A DNA stretch of 64,000 bases from an uncultured Collinsella sp. (GTDB lineage: Bacteria > Actinomycetota > Coriobacteriia > Coriobacteriales > Coriobacteriaceae). Where the stretch lies: NCBI GenBank assembly GCA_958437495.1, contig CAUBOH010000004.1, forward strand, positions 1 through 64,000, in the 5' to 3' direction. Positions 27,089 to 35,501 of the stretch are shown in pieces (the first letter of the stretch is position 1; every line of letters begins with the position of its first letter). Both the position numbers and the translations under genes were made by a program. The notes below the pieces were generated by a model, which ran no database searches, was not told the DNA's origin, and saw only the letters and a program-made list of their open reading frames with translations.

Positions 27089-27955
27089 CTACTGGGTATC
27101 CACGTAAAGGTCAAACCCGCCCTGCGGCGTGGTGTCGATCGTATCGGGCGCCTGCGAGTTAAAGCTCACGGGGACCATGCGCTTTGAGGCGCAGAAGCGC
27201 GTGCCGTCGGTGGCGACGGGCGGTTCATCGACGGTGAGCTCGTAGTCGCCGGGCTTAAGTTCGATGCCATCACCAGCGGAATTGACGTATTGGTACTCGT
27301 CAATCGTCTGTCCTTTGAGCGTGCGCCCCACGATGTGGATGAGCATTTGGCTGTCGCCGCGCGCGGTATCCCACGTCGCGCCGTCCTTTACCTCGACCGA
27401 CACATGTACCGAGCGCGTGCGGCTAAGCGATTGCTCGACAGACATCTCGACCTTGGCGGCATCTTTGCGCTGTTGCTCCACATGGCTCCAGACATTTCCG
27501 ATCGCCGAGCAAGCGATGACGCCGGCCATGAAGGCGATGAGGATGGGGCCGAGCGGCGAGCGGCGGCCCGCGTCTTCCTCGCGAGCCAAGTCGGGGCGAT
27601 GCGTGGGCGCAGGCGCCTGGGCGCCCTGCGAGGGCACGTCGAGAATGCTGAAGGATGCCGTGCTGTCGGGGTCGATAGTGTGACGCGGCTGCGGGGTCTT
27701 TGCCGGCGAGATGGACATGTCGGCTGGCTCACCCAGCGTGGCCGTGGCATCGGCCTTAGCCTCATCGGCCTCGGCTTGGGCCCAAGCCTGTTCAAAGGTT
27801 AGGGGTTCGGCGGAGTCGGAAGCGGCGTCCGTCTCGACGGCATCGTTGCCGGTCTCGTCCTCGTCGCTCGATACGTCACGCGGCGCGGGCTCGTCCCACT
27901 CCTCGTCCGGAGCCTCGCCCTCGCTATACCACCATTCAAAGTTATCGATATCCAT
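27089..27955 (-). CDS. membrane-anchored protein with PGDY-type domain, function unknown
   Basis: 288 aa. The first 135 residues are acidic and low in complexity. One membrane helix follows (about 138-158, RSPLGPILIAFMAGVIACSA region), then an extracytoplasmic domain. In that domain LKPGDYELTVDEPPVATDGT (about 233-252) matches in pattern the two anchored proteins inside the integrative element at 39775 and 42862. No enzymatic motif is seen. The start ATG at 27955 gives MDIDNFEWW; SD weak. Single gene. Confidence 0.7.
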   Translation of the reverse strand: MDIDNFEWWYSEGEAPDEEWDEPAPRDVSSDEDETGNDAVETDAASDSAEPLTFEQAWAQAEADEAKADATATLGEPADMSISPAKTPQPRHTIDPDSTASFSILDVPSQGAQAPAPTHRPDLAREEDAGRRSPLGPILIAFMAGVIACSAIGNVWSHVEQQRKDAAKVEMSVEQSLSRTRSVHVSVEVKDGATWDTARGDSQMLIHIVGRTLKGQTIDEYQYVNSAGDGIELKPGDYELTVDEPPVATDGTRFCASKRMVPVSFNSQAPDTIDTTPQGGFDLYVDTQ

Positions 27956-28040
27956 ACGGGGCGCCCCTTAAGCCTCGCAAATAAACACTTGCCAGCCTTA
28001 TACCCCCAGATGGCACGGGAGCTCGCCGGCACAGACGGGA

Positions 28041-28156
28041 AAACCGTCACAACATTCGACGCTTTTCCTCGTTTTCGAGATTTTCATCGAATGTTGTGAT
28101 GGTTTGGGCAGCAGCCACACCGCGAATGTGACGAAGGAGCAGCCCCCTTGTCACAT
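28041..28156. repeat. composite palindrome, family B plus F, at merR stop codon
   Basis: Arms AAACCGTCACAACATTCGA (28041-28059) and its near-perfect complement (28087-28105) enclose an inner CTCG-TTTT-CGAG hairpin. A second hairpin follows, ATGTGACGAAGG / CCTTGTCACAT (28126-28156), overlapping the merR stop. The same pair in the same order lies at 32962-33060. Confidence 0.85.
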
Positions 28157-29020
28157 CTGAAGGGCGACGGGGATTTGGATGCAGCAGAAGTCCTCTTGGT
28201 GGGACTCGTCGTAGCTGGTGGTATCGAGGTAGCAAAAGTCGAAAGCGTTGCCGATGGGCTGGAGTGCATGTTCGTCCATGCAGGCGACGACAGCACGGAT
28301 GCCCTCGGGCTCATACGGCATACCCCAGCGGCTCATGCATAGATACGTGCCCTCGGGCAACACCTCGACACCAATCTCTGCCAGCTCGGCAGGATCGCTC
28401 GGCAGCATTTCCCCGGCACCGCGCGGCAGCACGGCAAAGGAGCCGGCACCAGCGATGGGGTCGTCGGAATGCAGCGCCTCGCGACGCAGCATGGCGCCCC
28501 AGCCGCGCATGGGGCGCGTGCCCGTTAGCGCACGCATGCGCAAAATCGCCCGCATGAGCGTGGGGTGAAGCATCGAGCGGCCGCGCTCGATATCGTCTGG
28601 GGACTCCTCAAAGACCACGCAGCGGCGCTCAAACTGCTTGAGCTCCGGTTTGCCCTCGCGCTCGCGCCAGTAAACCGCCTCGTCGTAAAAGCTCAGACGC
28701 TCCTGCACGCTCGCGCGCTCGGCTTTGAGCCCGGCAATCTGCTCGTCGAGCGCCTGCACCCGCGAGCGCAGGTGATCGGTCATCTCGCCAATGTCGAACG
28801 TCGAGGTCAGGCGGTCGATCTCATCGAGCTCGAGCCCCAGGTCGCGCAGCATGCAAATCAGACGCATGAGCGGGATCTGCGTGGGCGAATAGAAACGGTA
28901 GCCCTTCTCGTTGACCACGGCGGGCTTAAACAGGCCGATCTTGTCGTAGTAGATGAGCGTTTGGCGCGAAACGTTAAACAAGCTCGCCATCTCGCTAATC
29001 GCATACATACCCGTCTGCAT
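28151..29020 (-). CDS. MerR family transcriptional regulator with effector-binding domain
   Basis: 289 aa. The N-terminal winged helix (YAISEMASLFNVSRQTLIYYDKIGL, seen here as FNVSRQTLIYYDKIGL, about 14-29) is followed by a dimerisation helix (about 85-125) and a C-terminal GyrI-like/BltR-like ligand domain. BltR-type activators sense aromatic or cationic compounds. ATG at 29020 has GGGAGGA 3 bases upstream. It lies just downstream of ubiX on the same strand behind a terminator, so it may control the decarboxylase genes; that link is inference. Confidence 0.85.
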   Translation of the reverse strand: MQTGMYAISEMASLFNVSRQTLIYYDKIGLFKPAVVNEKGYRFYSPTQIPLMRLICMLRDLGLELDEIDRLTSTFDIGEMTDHLRSRVQALDEQIAGLKAERASVQERLSFYDEAVYWREREGKPELKQFERRCVVFEESPDDIERGRSMLHPTLMRAILRMRALTGTRPMRGWGAMLRREALHSDDPIAGAGSFAVLPRGAGEMLPSDPAELAEIGVEVLPEGTYLCMSRWGMPYEPEGIRAVVACMDEHALQPIGNAFDFCYLDTTSYDESHQEDFCCIQIPVALQM

Positions 29021-29047
29021 AGGTCCTCCCGACACATCCTTTGACGC

Positions 29048-29079
29048 GAAAAGCCCGCCGCCCACAGGGGCAGCGGGCT
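29048..29079 (-). terminator. intrinsic terminator after ubiX
   Basis: Arms AGCCCGCcGCCC / GGGGCaGCGGGCT, followed on the minus strand by four U residues (29049-29052). It separates the transporter-decarboxylase-UbiX unit from merR. Confidence 0.7.
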
Positions 29080-29111
29080 CAAACACTACTCGTATCCTAC
29101 CCTAAAGACGC

Positions 29112-29690
29112 CTATGACCAGCGCTTATAGTTTGCACATGACACGCCGACGGCCTCGAGTGCCTTGGCGGCGATGTGATGCACCGCGTCATCGAGCGTGG
29201 CGGGGCCGTTGTAAAACGTGAGCATGGGCGGCATGAGCATGACGCCCGGTACGCGCGCCAGGCGCGCCATGTTGTCGACGTGAATGGCGCTGAAGGGCGT
29301 CTCGCGCACCATGAGCACCAAGCGGCGCTGCTCTTTCATCTGCACGTCGGCCGCACGCAGCAACAGGTTTTCGCTGTAACCACTCGCGATGCCGGCAAGC
29401 GTCTTCATGGAGCAGGGCGCCACGATCATACCGTCGACCGGATAGGTGCCGCTTGCAATGGCCGCGCCGATGTTCTTGTTGTCGTAAACCACATCGGTAT
29501 AGCACGCAAACTCGTCGAGCGTCATGCCGAGCTCCTGCTCGATGGTAATCTCTCCCCCGCGCGTGACGACAAGCGCCGACTCGGCACCGGCCTGACGCAG
29601 GCACTTGAGGCACTCAAGGCCCAGCGCGGCACCACTGGCACCAGAAACGCCAACGACAATGCGACGGGGACGAACAGAAGACTCAGGCAT
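29112..29690 (-). CDS. ubiX: UbiX family flavin prenyltransferase (LpdB/BsdB type)
   Basis: Attaches a dimethylallyl group to FMN to make prenylated FMN, the cofactor of UbiD decarboxylases. Motifs: VGVSGASGAALG (about 13-24), APCSMKTLAGIASGYSENLL, seen here as APCSMKTLAGIASG (about 91-104), a Lys/Arg-rich phosphate pocket KEQRRLVLMVRETP (about 117-130) and MPPMLTFYNGP (about 153). 192 aa, normal. It begins 33 bases after the decarboxylase gene, so the cofactor maker and user are co-expressed. Confidence 0.92.
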   Translation of the reverse strand: MPESSVRPRRIVVGVSGASGAALGLECLKCLRQAGAESALVVTRGGEITIEQELGMTLDEFACYTDVVYDNKNIGAAIASGTYPVDGMIVAPCSMKTLAGIASGYSENLLLRAADVQMKEQRRLVLMVRETPFSAIHVDNMARLARVPGVMLMPPMLTFYNGPATLDDAVHHIAAKALEAVGVSCANYKRWS

Positions 29691-29723
29691 GGCAACTCCT
29701 TGACTACTTGGTAGGGCTACGTA

Positions 29724-31211
29724 CTAGAAAGCGAGCTCTGCTGCCCACTTATCTGTATCGATCTCCATGAACTGCGAGCGGATGAAGTTCTTCTTGAGGT
29801 CGAACGGAACCGTGCAGTCGAAGATGGCCTTGCAGGCGATGCCGTGCTCGCGAATCGAAGGATCGAACGCGGGATCGTTGGACGGGTCGAGCACGTGGCA
29901 GTGGCAGCCGGGGATGGTGATGAGGTCCACGTCGGCCTGGAAGCGCGTGGTCATGGCCCACATCACGTCGCTCATATCGAAGATGTCGACATCCTCGTCA
30001 ACAAGGATGACGTGCTTGAGCTCGGAGAACGCCGAGAAGGCAAGCATGGCAGCGTTGCGCTGACGGCCCTCGTCATTTTTGCTCGACTTCTTGAACTGCA
30101 TGATGGCAACGAACTTGCCGCCGCCGCAGGGGGCAGCGTGGACGTTGAGCAGGCGACCCGGGATAGCGGTCTCGACCATCTTGTAGATGGAAGCCTCGGT
30201 GGGGATACCGGCCATGGAAACGTGCTCGTGCGAAGGGCCGATGCAGCTCTCCATGATGGGGTTGACGCGCGTGGTGACGGCGGTGATCTTGATCACCGGG
30301 CAGACCTTGGCGCCACCGGTGTAGCCGGGGAACTCGGGCATGGCGTAGCCGTGGCCGTTGACGTCCTCATTGATGGTCTCGTCGTGCATGAGGTAGCCCT
30401 CGAGCACGTACTCGGCATTGGCAATGCACTTTTGCGGAACGGTGACGCAGTCGGCAAGCTCAACGGCGTGGCCGCGCAGGGCACCGGCAATCTGCAGCTC
30501 GTTGAAGCCGAGCGGCGTGGTGGGCGCCTCAAAGCCGCAGCACATGTACACGGCGGGGTCCAGGCCGATGGAGATGGAGATGGGCATGTCCTCGCCGCGC
30601 TGGCAGTACTCGTCAAAGAACGCGCCAAGGTGACGGCTGCCCGGGGTAATCCACATGGCGAGCTTGTCCTTGTCGACGCAGGAGAAGCGGTGGATGGTCA
30701 CGTCGGACTGGGAGCCGTCGGGGCTCGTGCCATAGGCGAGACCCATGGTGATGTAGGGGCCGCCGTCGACGGGCGTGTTGGTGGGAGCGGGAACGATCTT
30801 GCGCAGGTCAAAGCCCTCGTCGGTCGCCTTGTACACGACCTCCTGGCAGTCGACGTGCGCACCCTCGGCGATCTGCTTAGGCGCGATCAGGCTCTCGAAG
30901 CGCTTGCCGATCTCGAGGCCCAGGTGCTCCTCGTCCAGGTCGAGCAGGGCGGCAACACGCTTGCGGCTGGCAAGCATGCCGATGCAGACCTTGGCATCGT
31001 CAAAGCCCTTAACGTTGTTGAAGACCATCGCCGGACCCTCTTTGGTCGGACGCATAACGGTGCCGCCGGCGCCGACGTGACGATAGACGCCCGAGACCTC
31101 GGCATCGGGATCGACCTGGGTGTCGGTCTCGAGCAGCTGGCCCGGCATCTCGCGCAAAAAGTCGAGTGCAGAGCGCAGGTCGTGGATCTGGAAAGCATCG
31201 GTAGTGGACAT
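29724..31211 (-). CDS. lpdC: UbiD family decarboxylase, gallate decarboxylase (LpdC)-like
   Basis: Prenyl-FMN-dependent (de)carboxylase. From memory the sequence tracks LpdC, the gallate/protocatechuate decarboxylase of Lactiplantibacillus plantarum, through most of its length: EVSGVYRHVGAGGTVMRPT (about 37-55), GPAMVFNNVKGF (about 58), APTNTPVDGGPYIT (about 137), SDVTIHRFS (about 162, the prenyl-FMN/metal loop), MPEFPGY, the EHVSMAGIPTEASI segment, and ILVDEDVDIFDM-DVMWAM near 400. Length 494 aa. ATG at 31211 has AAAGGAG 6 bases upstream. It lies between an anion transporter and ubiX. The exact phenolic substrate is inferred, not shown. Confidence 0.85.
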   Translation of the reverse strand: MSTTDAFQIHDLRSALDFLREMPGQLLETDTQVDPDAEVSGVYRHVGAGGTVMRPTKEGPAMVFNNVKGFDDAKVCIGMLASRKRVAALLDLDEEHLGLEIGKRFESLIAPKQIAEGAHVDCQEVVYKATDEGFDLRKIVPAPTNTPVDGGPYITMGLAYGTSPDGSQSDVTIHRFSCVDKDKLAMWITPGSRHLGAFFDEYCQRGEDMPISISIGLDPAVYMCCGFEAPTTPLGFNELQIAGALRGHAVELADCVTVPQKCIANAEYVLEGYLMHDETINEDVNGHGYAMPEFPGYTGGAKVCPVIKITAVTTRVNPIMESCIGPSHEHVSMAGIPTEASIYKMVETAIPGRLLNVHAAPCGGGKFVAIMQFKKSSKNDEGRQRNAAMLAFSAFSELKHVILVDEDVDIFDMSDVMWAMTTRFQADVDLITIPGCHCHVLDPSNDPAFDPSIREHGIACKAIFDCTVPFDLKKNFIRSQFMEIDTDKWAAELAF

Positions 31212-31323
31212 AGCGTGCTCCTTTCGGGAGAGTGCCCGGCAGCGGAAGTGCCGCCGGGCTGGGGAACGTAGTGGGGCCACGGCGCTCATAGATGGGGCGC
31301 TCGGGCACTCGCAGTTCAAGCAC

Positions 31324-31343
31324 TCGGCTAATTACAGCCGAGC
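31324..31343. repeat. small intercistronic hairpin
   Basis: CTCGGCT and AGCCGAG arms with a 6-base loop in the gap between the transporter stop and lpdC. No T run, so not a clear terminator; it could tune mRNA stability between the two genes. Confidence 0.4.
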
Positions 31344-31353
31344 ACTCGACCGT

Positions 31354-32811
31354 TTACATCAGGCCAAAGAGGTGGAACCAGGCGGCCTCGACCAGCACGA
31401 CGATAAAGACGACCGCAGTGAGGGGAATGCCCATGCGCATGGCCTCTTTGGAGGTGTAGCCGCCGGCGTCCTTGCCTTCGCCGATAAGGATCGGCAGGTT
31501 ATGGAACGGCAGGATGTAGTGGATGTTGATGGACGTGAAGACGATGAGCGCCACGGCGAGCGGGCTCACGCTGGAGCCGGCCGCGAAGCTGATGAACGCC
31601 GGCACGCACACGCCGAGCACGGCCATGACCGAGCCCATGAACATGTGGATGACCATGGAGAGCGCGGCGACAAGCAGGGCGAACAGGAAGATGTTCTCGG
31701 GCACGGAGCTGGGAAGCACGACGTCGGCGATCCAGGCGTTCATGCCGGTGGCACCGCCCACGGAGCCCACGGCCATGGCGGCCGTCAGGAACATGAGGGA
31801 CTTGATGTCGACAGCGTTCCAGCTGGCGGGGGTAAGGACCTCGCCGATGATGGGCATGACGAGAGAGACGCCGATGGCTAGCGTCACCCAGCCGATATAA
31901 TCGCCCGAGACGGTGAGCCACAGCGCGATGGCGATGACAAGCCACACGATGGTGCGGATCTCCTTGACGGAAAGCTTGCTGAGCGCGGCCTGCTTGGCCA
32001 CGATCTGCTCGCGATCGTAGACGAGCTCCTTGCTGGGCTTAAAGAGGAAGAGACCCAAGAACAGGGTGCACAGCAGCGCGACCAGCATAGGCACGCTCAT
32101 GTACAGGAACCAGTCAACGAAGGACGGACTCATGCCGCCGGCCTCGGCGCTGTACTGCGCAACGAGCGGGTTGAGCGTGGAGTCGCCCGTCAGGAAGAAC
32201 ATGGAGCCCGGGGCGGCAGCGGCAAACACGAGAAAGCCGAGCTTGCCGCGATCGTCGTCACCGTAGCCGGCGGACTCGGCAATGACCGAGACGACGGCGA
32301 GGATGAGGAAGGCGCGGGGGAACGGATGCGGGATCAGCAGCGACAGCACAAAGGTGAGCGCGAAGATCGAGATGATGAGCGACTTGGCATCGCGCACGAA
32401 CTTGAGCATAAACGCATAGGCGATGCGCTCGCCCAGACCCGACTCCTTGACGGCGCTGGCAATGAGGTAGGCGCCGATGACGAGCCACATAGTGGCCTTA
32501 GTCCACGAGCTAAACGTGGAGGCGACCGTCGCCGAGATGCTCGCGGCGCCCGTGTCGTCCACGCACACCTTAAACAGAACGAGTAGCGCGCAGTAGAGCA
32601 GGCCCACAAAGCCCGGCTGTGCCACGCCACACGCCCAGAACACCACCGTGACGAGCGTCAACGCCAGACAGGTCTGACCGCCGACCGTAAGTTCGACCGT
32701 CGAGCTCAGCTCCGCCAAAGGAAGAAACTTCACCAGCAAAAAGACAACGATACCCAGCACAAAGCCAATTTCGCGCTTGGTGATCTTAAACGCCTTCTTT
32801 TCCGCTTCCAT
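31354..32811 (-). CDS. DASS/SLC13 family anion transporter
   Basis: 485-aa integral membrane protein with about 11-12 hydrophobic segments, of the divalent anion:sodium symporter / anion exchanger family. Visible: TKATMWLVIGAYLIASAVK, seen here as TKATMWLVIGAYLI (about 90), a Ser-rich loop PGSMFFLTGDSTLNP (about 197) and the C-terminal NIHYILPFHNLPILIGEGKD, seen here as HYILPFHNLPILIGEG (about 435-450). ATG at 32811 follows AAAGGTG. It is first in the unit with lpdC and ubiX, so it probably imports the aromatic acid or exchanges substrate for product. Confidence 0.85.
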   Translation of the reverse strand: MEAEKKAFKITKREIGFVLGIVVFLLVKFLPLAELSSTVELTVGGQTCLALTLVTVVFWACGVAQPGFVGLLYCALLVLFKVCVDDTGAASISATVASTFSSWTKATMWLVIGAYLIASAVKESGLGERIAYAFMLKFVRDAKSLIISIFALTFVLSLLIPHPFPRAFLILAVVSVIAESAGYGDDDRGKLGFLVFAAAAPGSMFFLTGDSTLNPLVAQYSAEAGGMSPSFVDWFLYMSVPMLVALLCTLFLGLFLFKPSKELVYDREQIVAKQAALSKLSVKEIRTIVWLVIAIALWLTVSGDYIGWVTLAIGVSLVMPIIGEVLTPASWNAVDIKSLMFLTAAMAVGSVGGATGMNAWIADVVLPSSVPENIFLFALLVAALSMVIHMFMGSVMAVLGVCVPAFISFAAGSSVSPLAVALIVFTSINIHYILPFHNLPILIGEGKDAGGYTSKEAMRMGIPLTAVVFIVVLVEAAWFHLFGLM

Positions 32812-32864
32812 CTCCCCACCTTTCTTGTTGGGGGCGCTCCGGATTCGTAGCCACGTTGCCACTT

Positions 32865-32895
32865 AAAAAGGGGCGCCCGTTATCGGACGCCCCTT
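32865..32895 (-). terminator. intrinsic terminator after the LpdD-Idi fusion gene
   Basis: Arms AAGGGGCGcCCG / CGGaCGCCCCTT with a U run on the minus strand (32865-32869). It separates the fusion gene from the transporter unit. Confidence 0.75.
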
Positions 32896-32961
32896 ACGTT
32901 GCGCTGTGTTGCGGCAATACAGTCAAGCGGATTTTTTGGATGAGAAGCGATCCCCTGGACA

Positions 32962-33060
32962 AAACCGTCACAACATTCGACGCTTTTCCTCGTTTTCGAG
33001 ATTTTCGTCGAATGTTGCGACGGTTTGGATATGGCAAAGGAACTGTACCCTTGTTACATA
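32962..33060. repeat. composite palindrome, family B plus F, at fusion-gene stop codon
   Basis: Second copy of the pair at 28041-28156. Family B arms run 32962-32982 and 33006-33026 (20 of 21 paired), and a weaker F hairpin (33027-33060) overlaps the stop of the LpdD-Idi gene. Confidence 0.82.
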
Positions 33061-34001
33061 GCGAGGGCCGTACGGATGGATGGGTCGCTGAGTGCCTCGC
33101 GGAGCCAGGGGGCCAACTGCTCGGGGTGACCCTGCAGGTAGCCGCCGAGCTCGGACGGGGCCACGCGGCGCACCTCCGAGATCTCCTCTTGGTTGATATG
33201 CAGCTCGCCGGGCTCAACATGGGCAAGGTACACCTCGCACCATTCGCACTCGCAGCGGCCGTCGCCGTGGTCCTCGCGGTACACCACGTGTCCGAGGTGC
33301 TTGAGCTGATCGGGCTCGCGCGTGATGCCAAGCTCTTCGTTGATGCGGCGCGCCGTCGCGGCGGTAACGTCCTCCCCGGGGAGCGGATGGCCGGCACAGC
33401 TATCGGCCAGCACCCCGCCCCACAGTCGTTTGAGAGGACTGCGGCGACAGAGCAGCAGGCGCGCGTCTTCGCCCCGGCCCTCGACCAGAAGCGTCAGAAA
33501 TGCCTGATGCAGAATGCCCTCATCGGCATGGGCATCGATGCGGTCGACGGGGCCATGCGTCTCGCCGGTCGCGGCATCGACCGCCACGACCTCGGCGCCC
33601 GCGCCGCCCTCATCCCAGCCGGCGCGCAGAATGCGGGCTGCGGCTTCCTCGAGCGCGGCGATGAGCTCCTTGGTGGTGTCGAGCACGCGCTGCAGGTCGT
33701 CCTTGCTCGCCTGCTCGACATGAAAACCTGTGCTCGCCGTAACGGGCACGCCAAAGCGCGTGGCCAGCGCCGCCGCAATATCGTGCGCCGGAATCTCGTC
33801 TCGATGGCACGGAACGGCCAGGATGCTCACGGTCGCCGTACGGCCGGGCTCGGGGCGCGGAATGGCCTGCGCCGTGGCGCCCAGGTGCGCGCACTCCGGC
33901 GAACAGGCGTACACCACCATGCCCCGCGGCGTCACCGTCAGCTGGGCCTCGAGCGCAAACTTGCCCTCGCCCGCTGCAACCTTTGTCGTGTGCATACCCA
34001 T
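33054..34001 (-). CDS. fusion of LpdD-like prenyl-flavin chaperone domain and type I IPP isomerase-like (Nudix) domain
   Basis: 315 aa with two domains. Residues about 14-125 resemble LpdD, the small partner of gallate decarboxylase: ECAHLGATAQAIPRP (36-50), AVPCHRDEI (62-70), VPVTASTGFHVEQAS (85-99). Residues about 150-315 align by eye with Idi, which converts isopentenyl to dimethylallyl diphosphate. The five metal ligands match: His158, His165, His205 (AGHP), Glu251 and Glu253 (ECEWC). A Nudix-like helix RRINEELG lies near 218. The catalytic Cys position is Ala203 with Cys202 next to it, so activity is uncertain; a Nudix hydrolase is the alternative. ATG 34001 has GGAG 5 bases upstream. 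Confidence 0.75.
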   Translation of the reverse strand: MGMHTTKVAAGEGKFALEAQLTVTPRGMVVYACSPECAHLGATAQAIPRPEPGRTATVSILAVPCHRDEIPAHDIAAALATRFGVPVTASTGFHVEQASKDDLQRVLDTTKELIAALEEAAARILRAGWDEGGAGAEVVAVDAATGETHGPVDRIDAHADEGILHQAFLTLLVEGRGEDARLLLCRRSPLKRLWGGVLADSCAGHPLPGEDVTAATARRINEELGITREPDQLKHLGHVVYREDHGDGRCECEWCEVYLAHVEPGELHINQEEISEVRRVAPSELGGYLQGHPEQLAPWLREALSDPSIRTALAM

Positions 34002-34041
34002 GGGATCTCCTGTCGCCCGCAATGTACCTGAGACCATCTTC

Positions 34042-34100
34042 GCCTGTATTGCGACTATACAGGCAAGCTCACCATGTGACAAAGGGGCTGTCCCATTGTC
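34042..34100. promoter_or_regulatory. divergent regulatory gap between fusion gene and MFS gene
   Basis: An inverted repeat GCCTGTA / TACAGGC (34042-34064) and a family F hairpin (ATGTGACAAAGG at 34074-34085 with CCCATTGTC at 34092-34100) lie between two divergent genes. The first may be an operator; no clear -35/-10 pair was identified. Confidence 0.4.
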
Positions 34101-34161
34101 CCTTCTGCTAGAGTTGCAGGGATTGAATCCCGCTTATTCATGCGACATTGGAGTGACAACC

Positions 34162-35415
34162 TTGACCGCCGCAACCACGCCTAAAAGTAAGTCAACCGCT
34201 GCCGCGCTCTCCCCCGCGCGCACCAAGCTCTGCCTGGCACTGCTCGTGCTGTTGGGATTCTCGCTCGGCTGCTCCGAGTTCGTGGTCATCGGCATCGAAA
34301 GTGACTTGGCGACGGAACTCGGCATCTCGCTTGCCACCGCGGGCCAGCTCATCAGCGTGTTCGCGCTCGTCTACGCCATCGCTACGCCGGTGCTTGCGCT
34401 CAGCACAGGGCGATTCCGCCGCTACCAGCTGCTCGTGTGCTACAGCATCGTCTTTGTGCTCGGCAACCTGGTCATGGCGTTGGCGCCCAACTTCCAGGTG
34501 CTGTTTATCTCGCGCATCATCCTGGGCTCTGTCTCGGGTGCGCTGCTCGCCGTGGGCGTGACGTACATCCCTGAGCTTCTGTCCCCGCAGCAAACTTCGC
34601 TTGCCATCTCGGTGGTATATGGTGCGTTTTCCGTGGCAATGGTCTTTGTCACTTCGATCGGCAAGTTTGTGGCCGACACGCTCGATTGGCACGTGGCCAT
34701 GTACGGCACGCTGACCTTTGCCGTTTTGATCTGCGGAGCGCTCGTGGCGTTTATGCCGCGCGCCGGGCAAACCGACGAGCCTGCCACCTTTCGCGAGCAG
34801 GCGGGTCTGCTACGCGAACCGAGCATCATCACCGGCATGCTCATCTTTTTGTTTGGCGTGGGCTCGGTCTATGTGTTCTACGGCTACGTGACGCCTTATC
34901 TTGAGCAGGTGCTGGGCATGGGCACGGTCGAAGCCAGTACCACGCTTATGGCCTACGGCGTGTTCTGCCTGATCTCGAACATCTTGGGCGGATGGATCGA
35001 TGCGCGCTTTGGCATGAAGGCGCTGCTTGTGACGTTTGTGCTGCAGGCCGCGGCGTTACTCGGGCTGTTTGCCGTGGGCGGCACCATGCCGCTCGCGCTC
35101 GTCTTTGTCTTTAGCTTGGCGCTGCTCATGTACCTGTTCTCGGTGTCATGCATCACACACTTTATGGACGTGGCACGCAGCCGCCATCCCAAGTCGATGG
35201 TACTCGCAAGTTCGGTTGAGCCCATGGCGTTTAACGTCGGCATCTCGTTTGGCACCGCAGTGGGCGGCGCCGTGGTAAGCAGCGTTGGCATTGCGTACGT
35301 GGGCGCCGTGGGCGCCGCGCTCTCGCTTGTCGCCTGGGCGCTCACACTGGTGACGATTAAGCTGGCTCGCTGGGAGCGTCGCCGTCAATCAGCACAGCCC
35401 TCGATGCGGGCATAG
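34162..35415 (+). CDS. MFS transporter (AraJ/drug-efflux type)
   Basis: 417-aa membrane protein with 12 predicted helices of the major facilitator superfamily. Visible: GCSEFVVIGIESDLATELGI, seen here as SEFVVIGIESDLA (about 41-53), and the loop between helices 2 and 3, LALSTGRFRRYQL. Probable proton-driven efflux of small molecules; substrate unknown. Start TTG at 34162 chosen because GGAG lies 8 bases upstream; GTG at 34153 is possible but has no SD. It is divergent from the LpdD-Idi fusion gene, so export of an aromatic product is conceivable but unsupported. Confidence 0.82.
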   Translation: MTAATTPKSKSTAAALSPARTKLCLALLVLLGFSLGCSEFVVIGIESDLATELGISLATAGQLISVFALVYAIATPVLALSTGRFRRYQLLVCYSIVFVLGNLVMALAPNFQVLFISRIILGSVSGALLAVGVTYIPELLSPQQTSLAISVVYGAFSVAMVFVTSIGKFVADTLDWHVAMYGTLTFAVLICGALVAFMPRAGQTDEPATFREQAGLLREPSIITGMLIFLFGVGSVYVFYGYVTPYLEQVLGMGTVEASTTLMAYGVFCLISNILGGWIDARFGMKALLVTFVLQAAALLGLFAVGGTMPLALVFVFSLALLMYLFSVSCITHFMDVARSRHPKSMVLASSVEPMAFNVGISFGTAVGGAVVSSVGIAYVGAVGAALSLVAWALTLVTIKLARWERRRQSAQPSMRA

Positions 35416-35501
35416 GGGCGAACACAGCCCAGGGTGGCGAGCAACCGGTGAAAGCCGTCCCATACGAGTAGCGTCTATCAGCCTGCAAGCTCCAGCAGTG
35501 C

